Source: Dyadobacter endophyticus
GTDB taxonomy: Bacteria; Bacteroidota; Bacteroidia; Cytophagales; Spirosomataceae
NCBI RefSeq assembly: GCF_014641595.1
Contig: NZ_BMIA01000001.1
Location: 1,116,001-1,180,000, forward strand
Length of the DNA stretch: 64,000 nucleotides
Direction: 5' to 3'
The translations under genes and the position numbers were made by a program. Under the pieces are notes generated by a model. It was not told where the DNA came from, did not search any database, and worked only from the letters and a program-made list of their open reading frames with translations. Of this stretch, positions 35,987 to 44,762 are shown one piece after another. Each line of letters opens with the position of its first letter. The stretch's first letter is position 1.

Positions 35987-37270
35987 TTAGGTGAGGTCCC
36001 ATTCTTTCCGGGGCTTGCGGGAAAGCAAACGGTTCGCTTCTTTGTCGCCGCTAAACTTTTCCTTCTTCGCATTCCACGTCAACTCCCGTTTCAACCGATA
36101 GGAAATCAGTCCCAAATGCATTGGAATGGTCATTTCGCGCGCATAGGCGAGGTTGGACTCCGGTTGCTTGCGAGATTTGACGCAGTCGAGGAAGTTCTGC
36201 TGATGCCCGGGCGAGCGCGGATTGGTAATGGGCACGGAAGCAATGTCATTCATCTTCTCGCCGTTGATCGTCAGCTCGCGGGTGTTGTAATCGCAAATGA
36301 GCGTGCCCTTATCGCCTTCAAAGAATGCCCCGATGCCGCGGTCGGCCGCGCCGGGCACGTCGGGTGGGTTGGACGACCAATACACTTTCAAACCATCAAA
36401 TTCATAGTCGACGTCGAGCGTTTTGGGCGCGTCGGCGATGCCTTCGTAGGCGGTGCCCCGTGCGTTGATTTTCGTCAGGCCGGTCGGATGGATCGCCGAA
36501 TACATCACGTCGGCAATATGGCACCAGAAATCCGCAAACTCACCGCCCGAGTAGTCGAGGAAATAGCGATAAGTGAAGTGGCATTTCTCGGGAATATACT
36601 CGGTAAACGGCGCAGGGCCAAGCCACATGTCCCAATTCAAGGTTTTGGGAACCGGCTGCACCGTAGGCGAACCCAACTCTTTGGTACTTGGCTTCTTCCA
36701 CAGCCGCACCGTATGGACCTTGCCAATCGAACCTGACTGAATCAGCTCCACAACCCGGTGGAAATTGTCGCCCGCATGGATCTGGTTACCCATCTGGAAG
36801 ATCCGGTCATGCTTTTCTAGCTGTTTGAGCATCATTTTGCCTTCTTTCAAACAGTATGAAAGCGGTTTTTCGCCATACACATCCTTTCCCGCCTGAAACG
36901 CCAGCGTGGCGATCTGCGCATGCCAGTGATCGGGCGTTGCCACGGTAATGGCGTCGATATCCTTCCTTTCGAGAATGCGCCGGAAATCACCGTAAGTATC
37001 CACCTTGATACCCGGCTTCATCGCTTCCAGCCGCTGCTTTGTCTCGCCCAGATGCAGCTCATCTACATCGCAAAGCGCAACGATCTCCGCATCGGGCAGA
37101 TCGGCAAACCACTTCATATGGTTATTCCCCATCCCACCCAAGCCGATGTGCGCTATGCGCACGCGATCGCTCGGCGCAGCACGCGTGATCAAATTTGGTA
37201 AAACGGTAAGACCGAGGGTAGTAAGCCCGGCTGTTTTAAGGAATTCGCGGCGGTTGGTGGATTGGGGCAT
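35987..37270 (-). CDS. Gfo/Idh/MocA family oxidoreductase, Tat-exported
   Basis: A 427-residue protein. The N-terminus has a twin-arginine signal (NRREFLKTAGLTTLG, residues 6-20), so the folded enzyme with its cofactor is exported. The Rossmann segment is RIAHIGLGGMGNNHMKWF; the EKP motif is in GEKPLSYCLKEG. This is the layout of NAD(P)-dependent sugar oxidoreductases and the related periplasmic glycosidase-like enzymes that keep bound NAD. The substrate is unknown; the surroundings suggest sugars. Confidence 0.9.
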   Translation of the reverse strand: MPQSTNRREFLKTAGLTTLGLTVLPNLITRAAPSDRVRIAHIGLGGMGNNHMKWFADLPDAEIVALCDVDELHLGETKQRLEAMKPGIKVDTYGDFRRILERKDIDAITVATPDHWHAQIATLAFQAGKDVYGEKPLSYCLKEGKMMLKQLEKHDRIFQMGNQIHAGDNFHRVVELIQSGSIGKVHTVRLWKKPSTKELGSPTVQPVPKTLNWDMWLGPAPFTEYIPEKCHFTYRYFLDYSGGEFADFWCHIADVMYSAIHPTGLTKINARGTAYEGIADAPKTLDVDYEFDGLKVYWSSNPPDVPGAADRGIGAFFEGDKGTLICDYNTRELTINGEKMNDIASVPITNPRSPGHQQNFLDCVKSRKQPESNLAYAREMTIPMHLGLISYRLKRELTWNAKKEKFSGDKEANRLLSRKPRKEWDLT

Positions 37271-37337
37271 GATGATTGGTTTAGGAAGTTGGTGGCAATA
37301 AAAGGTGTGGGTGGGGGAATGTTACTGGTTTTTGGAA

Positions 37338-37444
37338 GGAAAGGGAGGGGAGGAAGGGAACTGCGCACTAAATTGCCGTTCAACCAATGCGGATCCAACT
37401 GTAAAATAACTTCCTCCTCCCTTTCCTCCATTCTCCTTCCTCCC
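37338..37444. repeat. Imperfect inverted purine/pyrimidine repeat, second site of the 33.3-kb hairpin motif
   Basis: Two arm pairs: 37338-37348 with 37416-37426 (11 bp) and 37348-37357 with 37435-37444 (10 bp), around a ~60-nt spacer. The arm at 37415-37429 is identical in all 15 nt to the hairpin arm at 33315-33329. It lies between the regulator stop (37451) and the oxidoreductase start (37270), where a terminator or mRNA-protecting hairpin could sit. Confidence 0.6.
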
Positions 37445-37450
37445 TTAAAA

Positions 37451-38215
37451 TCACATCGAAAACGAAACCCCCTCTAAAACCGCCGCCTCATACTTCTCTT
37501 TTACAAACCGGTACAGATACGGCGATTTGTTCGCGGCTCCGACGCGCTTTTCGTCCAGGCGTTCGAGGATGTCGTAGCTCATAAGCAGTTTTTGAAAGTT
37601 GCGGCGGTCGAATTGGCGGTCGAGGATGGTTTCGTATAGCCTTTGAAGCTCGGGCATGGTGAATTTCTCGGGAAGAAGATTGTAGCCTATCGGATGGTTC
37701 CGGGTGCGCTGGCGGAGGGCCTTCAATGCACGTTCGATCATTTCATTGTGGTCGAACAGCAGGTTCGGGACGTCGGCGAGCGACCACCAGCGGCATTCGT
37801 CTGTGAACCAGTCGGGTGTAGGCTGCACCTGGGCGAATTCTACGAGCGCGAAATAGCCGATGGATACGACGCGCCGGAAGATAATACCTTCGAAAAAGCC
37901 TTTTCCGAAGGTTACTTCCAGTTTTTGAAGCAGTTCTTTTTCCGGATGATAAACGTAGCGGTTCACATTGCCGAATGTATAGAACTGTTGCAGGTAAACA
38001 TCGTTCAAACCGGTGCGCTGGGTGAGAATGCGGTTGGCGGCATCGTCGGCGGATTCGTCGAGCAGGATATGCCCGCCCGGCAGACTCCATTCGTCGGTGC
38101 CTTTCCAACGTAGCAACAGCACTTTCAACTCCCCTTCATGAAAGCCGAACACAGTGCAGTCGAGCGAAACCTCCTTCAACGTCTTGTCAAAAAACTCCTT
38201 CAAATTGTGCTCCAT
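37451..38215 (-). CDS. Nudix-domain transcriptional regulator (NrtR-like) with winged helix
   Basis: Read from ATG 38215 (an ATG at 38266 adds a hydrophobic stretch and runs through the operator) it has 254 residues. Residues ~10-150 are a Nudix domain and ~160-250 a winged helix (PEKFTMPELQRLYETILD, FDRRNFQKLL). The Nudix box reads GGHILLDESADDAANRILTQRTGL: the catalytic REUxEE glutamates are lost, so it is a ligand sensor, not a hydrolase, as in NrtR-type regulators. In Bacteroidota such proteins control sugar catabolism genes. It is divergent from the PQQ dehydrogenase gene. Confidence 0.88.
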   Translation of the reverse strand: MEHNLKEFFDKTLKEVSLDCTVFGFHEGELKVLLLRWKGTDEWSLPGGHILLDESADDAANRILTQRTGLNDVYLQQFYTFGNVNRYVYHPEKELLQKLEVTFGKGFFEGIIFRRVVSIGYFALVEFAQVQPTPDWFTDECRWWSLADVPNLLFDHNEMIERALKALRQRTRNHPIGYNLLPEKFTMPELQRLYETILDRQFDRRNFQKLLMSYDILERLDEKRVGAANKSPYLYRFVKEKYEAAVLEGVSFSM

Positions 38216-38235
38216 CGGTAATAGGCTGACAATGA

Positions 38236-38280
38236 GAAAAATTTTCAATGCGTAAATTTTACACAAAGAAAATTTTCTTT
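38236..38280. promoter_or_regulatory. Three evenly spaced AT-rich palindromes, candidate operator of the Nudix regulator
   Basis: Palindromes at 38236-38246 (GAAAAATTTTC), 38252-38262 (GTAAATTTTAC) and a perfect 16-mer at 38265-38280 (AAAGAAAATTTTCTTT), with centres about 16 nt apart. They lie 20-65 nt before the regulator start and in the divergent region toward the PQQ dehydrogenase gene, so both could be controlled. Confidence 0.5.
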
Positions 38281-38343
38281 ATCATTGTATCAATATTTTG
38301 GGTTGATAAAATTCAATTTTTTATGAAATACTTGCCATTGTCG

Positions 38344-38416
38344 TGTCAGGAGCGGAGTCGGAGGCATTGTACATAGTGCCTTGACCGCTCAGCGGCCCGG
38401 TCCGTTCAGGCTGACA
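38344..38416 (+). other. Inverted-repeat-rich leader before the PQQ dehydrogenase gene
   Basis: Nested complementary segments: TGTCAG 38344-38349 with CTGACA 38411-38416, GAGCGG 38350-38355 with CCGCTC 38385-38390, and AGGCA 38362-38366 with TGCCT 38377-38381. It could fold as a 5' leader of the gene starting at 38474. No known riboswitch is recognised. Confidence 0.25.
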
Positions 38417-38473
38417 GCAACGATACACATTCAGTTTTTCCACATAACAAACCTAACTAACAACATCTGCTTC

Positions 38474-41212
38474 ATGAACAAAACCATTACACTTTTCTCC
38501 ATTCTGCTTTGGGCTACGTTCGCTCACGCGCAGGTGCCTGAGGAAAACCGGTTCCGGAAGGTCGTCCTCACAGAAAACCTCAACGAGCCATTAGAACTGA
38601 CAGTACTTCCCGACGAGCGCGTATTGTTTATCGAGCGGCACGGGGCGGTGAAGTTGTATAGTCCGGTTTCCAAAAAGACGACGGTGATCGCCACTATACC
38701 CGTCAGCACGAAGTATAGCGACGATTCCGAGGCCGAGGACGGTCTTTTGGGTGTCAATATCGACCCCGGTTTTGCGAAAAACCATTGGATTTACTTCTAT
38801 TATTCACCTGCCGGCAGCACGCCGGAAAACATTCTGGCGCGGTACGAGTTGAAGGGTAATGTACTCGATCTGGCTTCCAAAAAAGTAGTCCTGCGCATTC
38901 CCGTGCAGCGCGACAATTGTTGTCACACCGGCGGCTCGATCGACTGGGACGCACAAGGCAATCTTTACCTTTCCACAGGCGACAACACCAGCCCAAGGGC
39001 GTCGGACGGGTATGCGCCCATCGACGAGCGTCCGGGCCGCAGCCCGTTCGATGCCCAAAAATCCTCCTCGAATACGGCCGATTTGCGTGGAAAGATCATC
39101 CGCATTCGTCCCGAGGCGGATGGTAGCTATACGATTCCGGAGGGTAACCTGTTTCCAAAGAATGCGACGGGTTCCTATGACTCCAAAACGAGGCCGGAGA
39201 TTTATACGATGGGCCATCGCAATCCCTACCGCATTTCGGTGGATAAAAAGAATGGCTACCTCTACTGGGGCGATGTGGGGCCGGATGCGGGCAAGGATTC
39301 GACCGGCCTCGGGCCCGCGGCGGAGGACGAATTCGGGCAGGCGCGTAAGGCCGGTAATTACGGCTGGCCCTATTTCGTGGGCGATAACAAGGCTTACTGG
39401 GATTTCAATTTCGAGACAAAGCACTCGGGCGAGAAATTCAACCCGGAAAAACCGATCAACAATTCACCGAACAATACCGGTTTGACGGACCTGCCGCCCG
39501 CGCAAAAAGCGCTGATCTGGTACACGGCTGCCGAAACCAAGCGTTTTCCACTGCTCGGTTCGGGCGGGCGTAGCGCGATGGCGGGTCCGGTCTATTATGC
39601 CGAGCATTTCAAGGACGCAAAACGGGCATTTCCGGCCTACTACGATAAGAAACTGTTCGTCTACGAATGGATGCGCGACTGGATCATGGCTGTAACACTT
39701 AGTCCGAAAGGTGATTATGTCAAAATGGAACGCTTCCTGCCGAACCTGAAACTGGAACATCCGATTGATATGGCATTCGGGCCGAATGGGGATTTGTACA
39801 TACTCGAATACGGTCAGGGCTGGTTTATGGGTAACCCGGAGTCGAAACTGGTGCGGATCGAGTACAATGGCGGCAACCGTAAGCCCGCGGTGATGGCTTC
39901 GGTAGATAAGAAGGCTGGCGCGGTGCCTTTCAAGGTACAGTTTTCATCTGCCGGGACCGAAGATTTTGATAAAGATACCTTGCAATATCAATGGAAAATT
40001 ACCGCTGCCGACGGCGCCGCACCGGTCGTTTTGAATGAACCAAATCCTGCATTTACATTCAAAAAGAAGGGTATCTACAAAGTTTTGCTCACAGTAACCG
40101 ATTCCAAGGGACTGAAAGACGCGCAAACCCTGACCGTGCAGGCAGGAAACGAGCCGCCACAGGTTTCGCTCGAACTGACGGGTGGTAACAAGACCTTTTT
40201 CTTTCCTGATAAACCCCTTCGTTACAAAGTAAACGTGACTGACAAGGAGGATGGAAGCTTGGAGAAAAACACTATCATGGCCTCAAAAGTGATGATTACA
40301 GCGGCCTACCAGGATGCAGAGGATAAGCTGGCGGCCAATGCGGGCGGCCACCAGGAAGCCCCCGTAACTTTTATGGCCGGGAAGACATTGATCGAAAAAA
40401 GCGATTGCAAAGCCTGCCATTTTACGGATAAAAAATCAATTGGCCCGGCATTTATCGACGTCGCAACCAAATACAAAGCGGACGGTAATGCGGTGGCTTC
40501 GCTTTCCGACAAGATCATCAAGGGCGGCGCGGGTGTTTGGGGTGAAACGGCGATGTCGGCACACCCGTCGATAGGGTTACCGGAAGCGGGGCAGATGGTG
40601 AAGTATATTCTGAGCCTGGCCACTCAAAAACAGGCCCCGCAAATGCTGCAACCTGCCGGGGAGGTGATCGCCAAAATCCCGGACGGTGGCGATGCCGGCA
40701 AGGGCATTTATAAGTTCAGAGCCAGCTACACCGACGAAGGTGCTAACGGAATGCCTTCCCAAACGACCGAAGAAACGCTCGTTTTGAAGAGCCCGACATT
40801 GCTTTTCGGCAATGCCGACGATGCTTCGAAAAACATCATGCGCTTCAAAATGGGTGAAAACAACCTGTTGATTGTCACGCAGCCTAATACCCAGGCCATT
40901 TTCAAAGGTATTGACCTGACCGACATTACCGCGCTCGATATGGTCGTGGCCGCGCCGAAGGATCAGCTCAATGCACAGGGCGGCATCGTGGAAGTACACG
41001 ACGGCTCGCCCGACGGTGCGTTGCTGGGTAAAACCGAGTGGATCCCGCCCACTGACGACGCCAGTGCATTTACTTCCAAAACTCCGCCCAAGCCATTCCA
41101 CGTGCCCATCTCTCCTCAAAGCGGTACCCGTGACCTGTATTTTGTTTTCAAAAACGACAATGCGAAAGGTGCCTTGTTTGTCCCGTTCTCGGTCACATTT
41201 ATTTCGAAATGA
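38474..41212 (+). CDS. PQQ-dependent sugar dehydrogenase / PKD / cytochrome c fusion protein
   Basis: Read from ATG 38474 it has 912 residues and opens with a signal peptide (ending AHAQ); an upstream frame to 38381 is unlikely. Residues ~25-455 are a soluble-glucose-dehydrogenase-type six-bladed propeller (GLLGVNIDPGF, HTGGSIDWDAQGNLY, YTMGHRNPYR). Then come a PKD domain (~465-555), a cytochrome c domain with haem site CKACH (645-649), and a C-terminal beta-sandwich (~750-912) resembling a CBM6-like module. It would oxidise sugars in the periplasm, passing electrons to its own haem. It is divergent from the Nudix regulator; the next gene is a sugar isomerase. Confidence 0.9.
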   Translation: MNKTITLFSILLWATFAHAQVPEENRFRKVVLTENLNEPLELTVLPDERVLFIERHGAVKLYSPVSKKTTVIATIPVSTKYSDDSEAEDGLLGVNIDPGFAKNHWIYFYYSPAGSTPENILARYELKGNVLDLASKKVVLRIPVQRDNCCHTGGSIDWDAQGNLYLSTGDNTSPRASDGYAPIDERPGRSPFDAQKSSSNTADLRGKIIRIRPEADGSYTIPEGNLFPKNATGSYDSKTRPEIYTMGHRNPYRISVDKKNGYLYWGDVGPDAGKDSTGLGPAAEDEFGQARKAGNYGWPYFVGDNKAYWDFNFETKHSGEKFNPEKPINNSPNNTGLTDLPPAQKALIWYTAAETKRFPLLGSGGRSAMAGPVYYAEHFKDAKRAFPAYYDKKLFVYEWMRDWIMAVTLSPKGDYVKMERFLPNLKLEHPIDMAFGPNGDLYILEYGQGWFMGNPESKLVRIEYNGGNRKPAVMASVDKKAGAVPFKVQFSSAGTEDFDKDTLQYQWKITAADGAAPVVLNEPNPAFTFKKKGIYKVLLTVTDSKGLKDAQTLTVQAGNEPPQVSLELTGGNKTFFFPDKPLRYKVNVTDKEDGSLEKNTIMASKVMITAAYQDAEDKLAANAGGHQEAPVTFMAGKTLIEKSDCKACHFTDKKSIGPAFIDVATKYKADGNAVASLSDKIIKGGAGVWGETAMSAHPSIGLPEAGQMVKYILSLATQKQAPQMLQPAGEVIAKIPDGGDAGKGIYKFRASYTDEGANGMPSQTTEETLVLKSPTLLFGNADDASKNIMRFKMGENNLLIVTQPNTQAIFKGIDLTDITALDMVVAAPKDQLNAQGGIVEVHDGSPDGALLGKTEWIPPTDDASAFTSKTPPKPFHVPISPQSGTRDLYFVFKNDNAKGALFVPFSVTFISK

Positions 41213-41236
41213 TTCTCAATTCTAACTAATCTACTC

Positions 41237-42259
41237 ATGAACAATTCACGTCGTCAATTTTTGGGGCAGCTGGGCTTTGCTACCGCCGGGCTCGGTTTCG
41301 TTTCGATCGATTCATTAACAGCCGCACCGGCGGCCAGATTCAATTTCAGCATTTCCCTGGCCGAGTTCTCCTTTGCTTCCGAGCTTTTCAGCGGCAAAAT
41401 GACCAATATGGATTTTCCCGCCCGCGCGAAGAACGATTACGACATTACGATACTTGAATACGTTTCCGGTTTTTTCAATAACAAACATAAGGACCAGACT
41501 TACCTGAACGAGCTGAAAAAACGCTGCGACGATCTGGGCATGAAAAACCATCTCATTATGGTCGACGGTGAAAACCTGACAGCATTAGACGATGCGGCAC
41601 GCGCAAAGGCCGTCGAGGCACACTACCCGTGGGTGGATGCCGCGAAATTCCTCGGCTGCACGGCAATCCGCGTAAACCTGGGCGACGCGATGGCCATGAT
41701 GTCGGGTAAAAAAGAAGAAGGCACGCCTGCTCAACTTGCAACGGCGGCGGTAGATGGCTATGGAAAGCTGCTCGAATACGCCGGCAAAGCGGGTTTGAAC
41801 GTGATTGTCGAGAACCATTTCGGTGTTTCCACCGATCCTGACTGGCTTGTAAGTGTGATGAAGCAGCTAAAAGCGCCTAACAAAGGCCTGTTGCCCGATT
41901 TTGGTAACTTCTGCGCCGAAAGAAGCAAGCCGGAAACGCAGGATATCAAAGGTATTATGGCCACGAAATGCGTGAAAGAACATGAAAAATACGAGGGTGT
42001 GCGCAAAATGATGCCCTATGCCAAAGGTATCAGCGCCAAAACGCACCAGTTCGATGCGAATGGCAACGATCCTGAGACAGATTTTATCAAAATGTTCAAG
42101 ATCATTAAAGAGTCCGGCTGGAACAACGGCATCGTCGGCATTGAATATGAAGGGGGTTTGATGCGCGACATGGGTGGTGACATGACGAAACCTACGAACG
42201 ACGAGGGGATCCGGCAGACGAAAGCGTTGTTGGAAAAGGTGTTGGAGGAGTTGGGGTAG
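41237..42259 (+). CDS. Exported sugar phosphate isomerase/epimerase-like TIM-barrel protein
   Basis: A 340-residue protein with a Tat-type signal (NSRRQFLGQLGFATAG, residues 3-18). The rest is an AP-endonuclease-2-type TIM barrel: ITILEYVSGFF, the VIVENHFG strand, LLPDFGNF, ISAKTHQFDANG and GIEYEGG carry Glu, His and Asp residues suited to metal binding. Family members isomerise or epimerise sugars. It follows the PQQ dehydrogenase gene by 24 nt and is probably co-transcribed. Confidence 0.87.
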   Translation: MNNSRRQFLGQLGFATAGLGFVSIDSLTAAPAARFNFSISLAEFSFASELFSGKMTNMDFPARAKNDYDITILEYVSGFFNNKHKDQTYLNELKKRCDDLGMKNHLIMVDGENLTALDDAARAKAVEAHYPWVDAAKFLGCTAIRVNLGDAMAMMSGKKEEGTPAQLATAAVDGYGKLLEYAGKAGLNVIVENHFGVSTDPDWLVSVMKQLKAPNKGLLPDFGNFCAERSKPETQDIKGIMATKCVKEHEKYEGVRKMMPYAKGISAKTHQFDANGNDPETDFIKMFKIIKESGWNNGIVGIEYEGGLMRDMGGDMTKPTNDEGIRQTKALLEKVLEELG

Positions 42260-42412
42260 GGCAGCGGGTAACGTTTGTCACTTGTAGTCAGGCATCGTCA
42301 GGTAATCATTTATGCCAAACGAGCAGGGCACGACCATCCCGCTAAGCCTAGCTGATACAACGAAAGTTATCATTCAGGTGTCATTCCGGTTACAAAAAAT
42401 AACTGAAAGTCT

Positions 42413-42535
42413 ATGAGACACCTGTACACAATCATAATTGCCATCCTGCCCGTGTTCGCATATGGGCAGGATGTCGCGCGAAAGGGCCATTTTGAATACA
42501 GGGCGTTCGCAGGCAAGCAACTTTGGGGGAAATAG
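42413..42535 (+). CDS. Small ORF, 40 residues, with signal peptide
   Basis: ATG 42413 to TAG 42535. The first ~18 residues (RHLYTIIIAILPVFAYGQ) look like a complete signal peptide ending at a typical YGQ site, followed by only ~21 mature residues (FEYRAFAGKQLWGK at the end). It might be a secreted peptide or the remnant of a larger gene cut short. It ends 3 nt before the stop of the convergent VOC gene. Confidence 0.4.
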   Translation: MRHLYTIIIAILPVFAYGQDVARKGHFEYRAFAGKQLWGK

Positions 42536-42538
42536 ATC

Positions 42539-42904
42539 CTACTCCATGAAAGCGATCACATGCCCGTCCGGATCAGCGATGTAAAACTCCGCTCCATAAG
42601 GCATCTGCCGGAGCGGCTGGACGATTTTAATGTCCTTGACACTTATTTCTTCAAAGAGTGTGGCAAGATTGTCAACTAAAAAAATCAAGTCAAGGTTTTC
42701 GTTGGGCATTTGCACATGCTTTTGTTCCGGAGCATCGGTGTCCTTTTTTAGATGAATAGCATGCCCGTCCTTTTCAATACCCGCATAAAAATCTTCATAG
42801 CGAAATGCCAGCGTGAAGCCTAATCGCTGTACATAAAAAGAAATAGCGTGTTCCAGGTCAAATACCAGTAGCTGTGGGGTGATTTGTTTGATGTTGAATG
42901 CCAT
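42539..42904 (-). CDS. VOC (glyoxalase/bleomycin-resistance) superfamily protein
   Basis: A 121-residue protein with a single-unit VOC fold: LLVFDLEHAISFYVQRLGF, a middle strand with HAIHLKK, and the closing YGAEFYIADPDGHVIAFME. The E at the end and H in the middle match common metal ligands, though the first His is not obvious. Substrates cannot be told; members include lyases, dioxygenases and antibiotic-binding proteins. Single gene. Confidence 0.88.
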   Translation of the reverse strand: MAFNIKQITPQLLVFDLEHAISFYVQRLGFTLAFRYEDFYAGIEKDGHAIHLKKDTDAPEQKHVQMPNENLDLIFLVDNLATLFEEISVKDIKIVQPLRQMPYGAEFYIADPDGHVIAFME

Positions 42905-43061
42905 GGCAGTATTTGTAGAATATAATTTGTGAGCATACCCGGATTTGATGCGGTTGTATATTTCATATTATTTAATGAAAAAATATAAAATATCCGCATT
43001 TCTAATGTAATAAATATCTACATTTAAGTGTCAGTAGGTTACAAATAAATCCTGCATAGCC

Positions 43062-43739
43062 ATGAAATTGTTTCCCTTCTCTATTACATTGATTATCACA
43101 TTGCAAACCTTTGTGTACGGTCAGTCGACGGATAGGTTCCCGCGGTGGCATTTTGGCGCGGTGGCGGGGCCAAACTTCACAATTTACGTACCGAAAACTG
43201 CCGGTTTCGATGCGGTTCCAGGCGTTATGACAGGCGTCGACCTCGGCTATCGTCTGCAAACTTCTCCCAAAGGATGGTCATTACATTTACAACCGTATTT
43301 CTTGGGATCCAGAACTTCCACTGAATTTGGTACCAGAGGAACCGCGTCTTATTCCAAAACAAAATCCAAAACCAGGGCCATCTATTTGCCGCTGTTGGTC
43401 AGGTACACCATTACGGGTGGCAAAGTCCGTCCTTTTGCGGAAATCGGCACTGTTTGGAATGTATGGAACCGTTGGTATTTCAAAAGTACGTTTTGTGACA
43501 ATGCCGGATGTTACGACATCGGCGGCGATTGGGAGACCGTTTCTAGCAAAGAACGAAGGTTTTCAGCGTTGGTAAGCGCAGGGGTGCAGGTTGATGTCGG
43601 AAAGGTAACCATTCCTATTACCGTCCGGGTGCTGCAATTGTTAAAGAAAAAGGAAACTTTTTATGAGCCATTCTCAGGCTCGGAATACACTATTCCGACG
43701 GTAAGAACAATTCAGGTGACGACAGGGATTACCTTCTGA
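43062..43739 (+). CDS. PorT-like outer-membrane beta-barrel protein
   Basis: A 225-residue protein with a signal peptide (~1-21, VYGQ). Alternating strands (WHFGAVAGPNFTIY, VDLGYRLQ, SLHLQPYFLG, AIYLPLLVRYTI, RPFAEIGTVWNVW, closing VRTIQVTTGITF) fit an eight-stranded barrel of the PorT / outer-membrane-beta-barrel family. CDNAGC may form a loop disulfide. The role is unknown. It is a single gene, followed by a strong terminator. Confidence 0.85.
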   Translation: MKLFPFSITLIITLQTFVYGQSTDRFPRWHFGAVAGPNFTIYVPKTAGFDAVPGVMTGVDLGYRLQTSPKGWSLHLQPYFLGSRTSTEFGTRGTASYSKTKSKTRAIYLPLLVRYTITGGKVRPFAEIGTVWNVWNRWYFKSTFCDNAGCYDIGGDWETVSSKERRFSALVSAGVQVDVGKVTIPITVRVLQLLKKKETFYEPFSGSEYTIPTVRTIQVTTGITF

Positions 43740-43766
43740 AGGCACCTTCGCACAATCCTTTCGACT

Positions 43767-43800
43767 CGACCGCCGACTCCTTACCGTCGGCGGTCGTTTT
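43767..43800 (+). terminator. Intrinsic terminator after the beta-barrel gene
   Basis: A perfect 11-bp GC-rich stem (43767-43777 with 43786-43796), an 8-nt loop and TTTT. It isolates the barrel gene from the ECF-sigma/SusCD locus that begins at 44033. Confidence 0.9.
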
Positions 43801-44032
43801 GCATTACCCCGAAAAAATCTGCATTTTTTTCGGTTATCCCAATCAGTAAATCAGACATTATAAAATACTGGCAATCACGCCAATCAAATTCCGTCGCTCC
43901 GACACAAAAGGTATCGAATAGTGCAATTTTTTAAAATAATAGATCAATTGACCGCGTGTCCTCCCTGCCTTTCCTGTCTTATTACTAAAAGCCTGTTTTA
44001 GCAGTATACCCATTTGTATTTAAAGTTTACCA

Positions 44033-44710
44033 ATGCTTTCATCGCCGGGTTCGGAGTATAATGAGAAAGGGGCTTCCTGGGAAACAAGCGGGGAGGAACA
44101 AAAGGAGGGAGGCCGGGTCGCGGACGACCGGGTCGCCGACGACCGCGAGCTTTTTATCCGTAAGACATTCGAGCAAAGCCCCGAGGAGGGCTGTGCATTG
44201 CTTTTTAGGCTGTATTACAGTCCGTTGTGTTCCTATGCGGTGCGATTTTTGTATTCCAAAGACGCCGCTGCGGACCTGGTTTCGGAGATGTTTTATGCTT
44301 TCTGGAAAAACCGGTCGTACGAATCCGTGAAGTCGTCTTACCGGGCTTATCTTTTCAAGTCGGTGCAAAACCGGGCTTATAACTTCCTCGCCAGCGAGCT
44401 CAAAAACACCGATTCATTCGAGCTGATGCCGCATTACGACGTCGCCTCGTCCGAGCGGCCGGAGGCGTTGATGTATTTCGAAGAGCTGGCGGGCCGTATC
44501 GATTACCTCGTGGCGCAGCTGCCACCGCAATGCCAGAAGGTATTCATGCTCAACCGTTTCGAAAATAAAAAGATACAAGAGATCGCCACGGAGATGAACC
44601 TGTCGAGCCGGACGGTCGAAGGGCATATCAGCAAGGCATTGAGCGCATTACGGCAGGGCTTGCAAGGCCATTGGTCGTGGTTGCTCGCCCTCGCGTCGGT
44701 TTTTAGCTGA
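44033..44710 (+). CDS. ECF sigma factor of the FecR/SusCD locus
   Basis: A 225-residue sigma-70 family protein. Region 2 is at ~70-115 (AADLVSEMFYAFWKN) and region 4 at ~165-215 (MLNRFENKKIQEIATEMNLSSRTVEGHISKAL). An unusual ~45-residue N-terminal extension is polar and carries VADDR twice (residues 29-38). By analogy with FecI, it would transcribe the SusC/SusD genes when FecR releases it. It is 52 nt upstream of fecR. Confidence 0.92.
   Translation: MLSSPGSEYNEKGASWETSGEEQKEGGRVADDRVADDRELFIRKTFEQSPEEGCALLFRLYYSPLCSYAVRFLYSKDAAADLVSEMFYAFWKNRSYESVKSSYRAYLFKSVQNRAYNFLASELKNTDSFELMPHYDVASSERPEALMYFEELAGRIDYLVAQLPPQCQKVFMLNRFENKKIQEIATEMNLSSRTVEGHISKALSALRQGLQGHWSWLLALASVFS
44117..44146 (+). 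repeat. 15-nt in-frame tandem duplication in the ECF sigma gene
   Basis: Two 15-nt units (44117-44131 and 44132-44146) differing at two bases, both encoding VADDR. They lie in the N-terminal extension before region 2. Confidence 0.85.
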
Positions 44711-44762
44711 GCATTCACTTCTGAAACATCCTTAACACAATTCGATATTTAAAAACACTGAT

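Noticed and set aside
43963..43979. Possible third copy of the purine/pyrimidine hairpin arm
   Set aside because: It matches only in part (TCCTCCCTGCCTTTCC) and has no opposing purine arm nearby.
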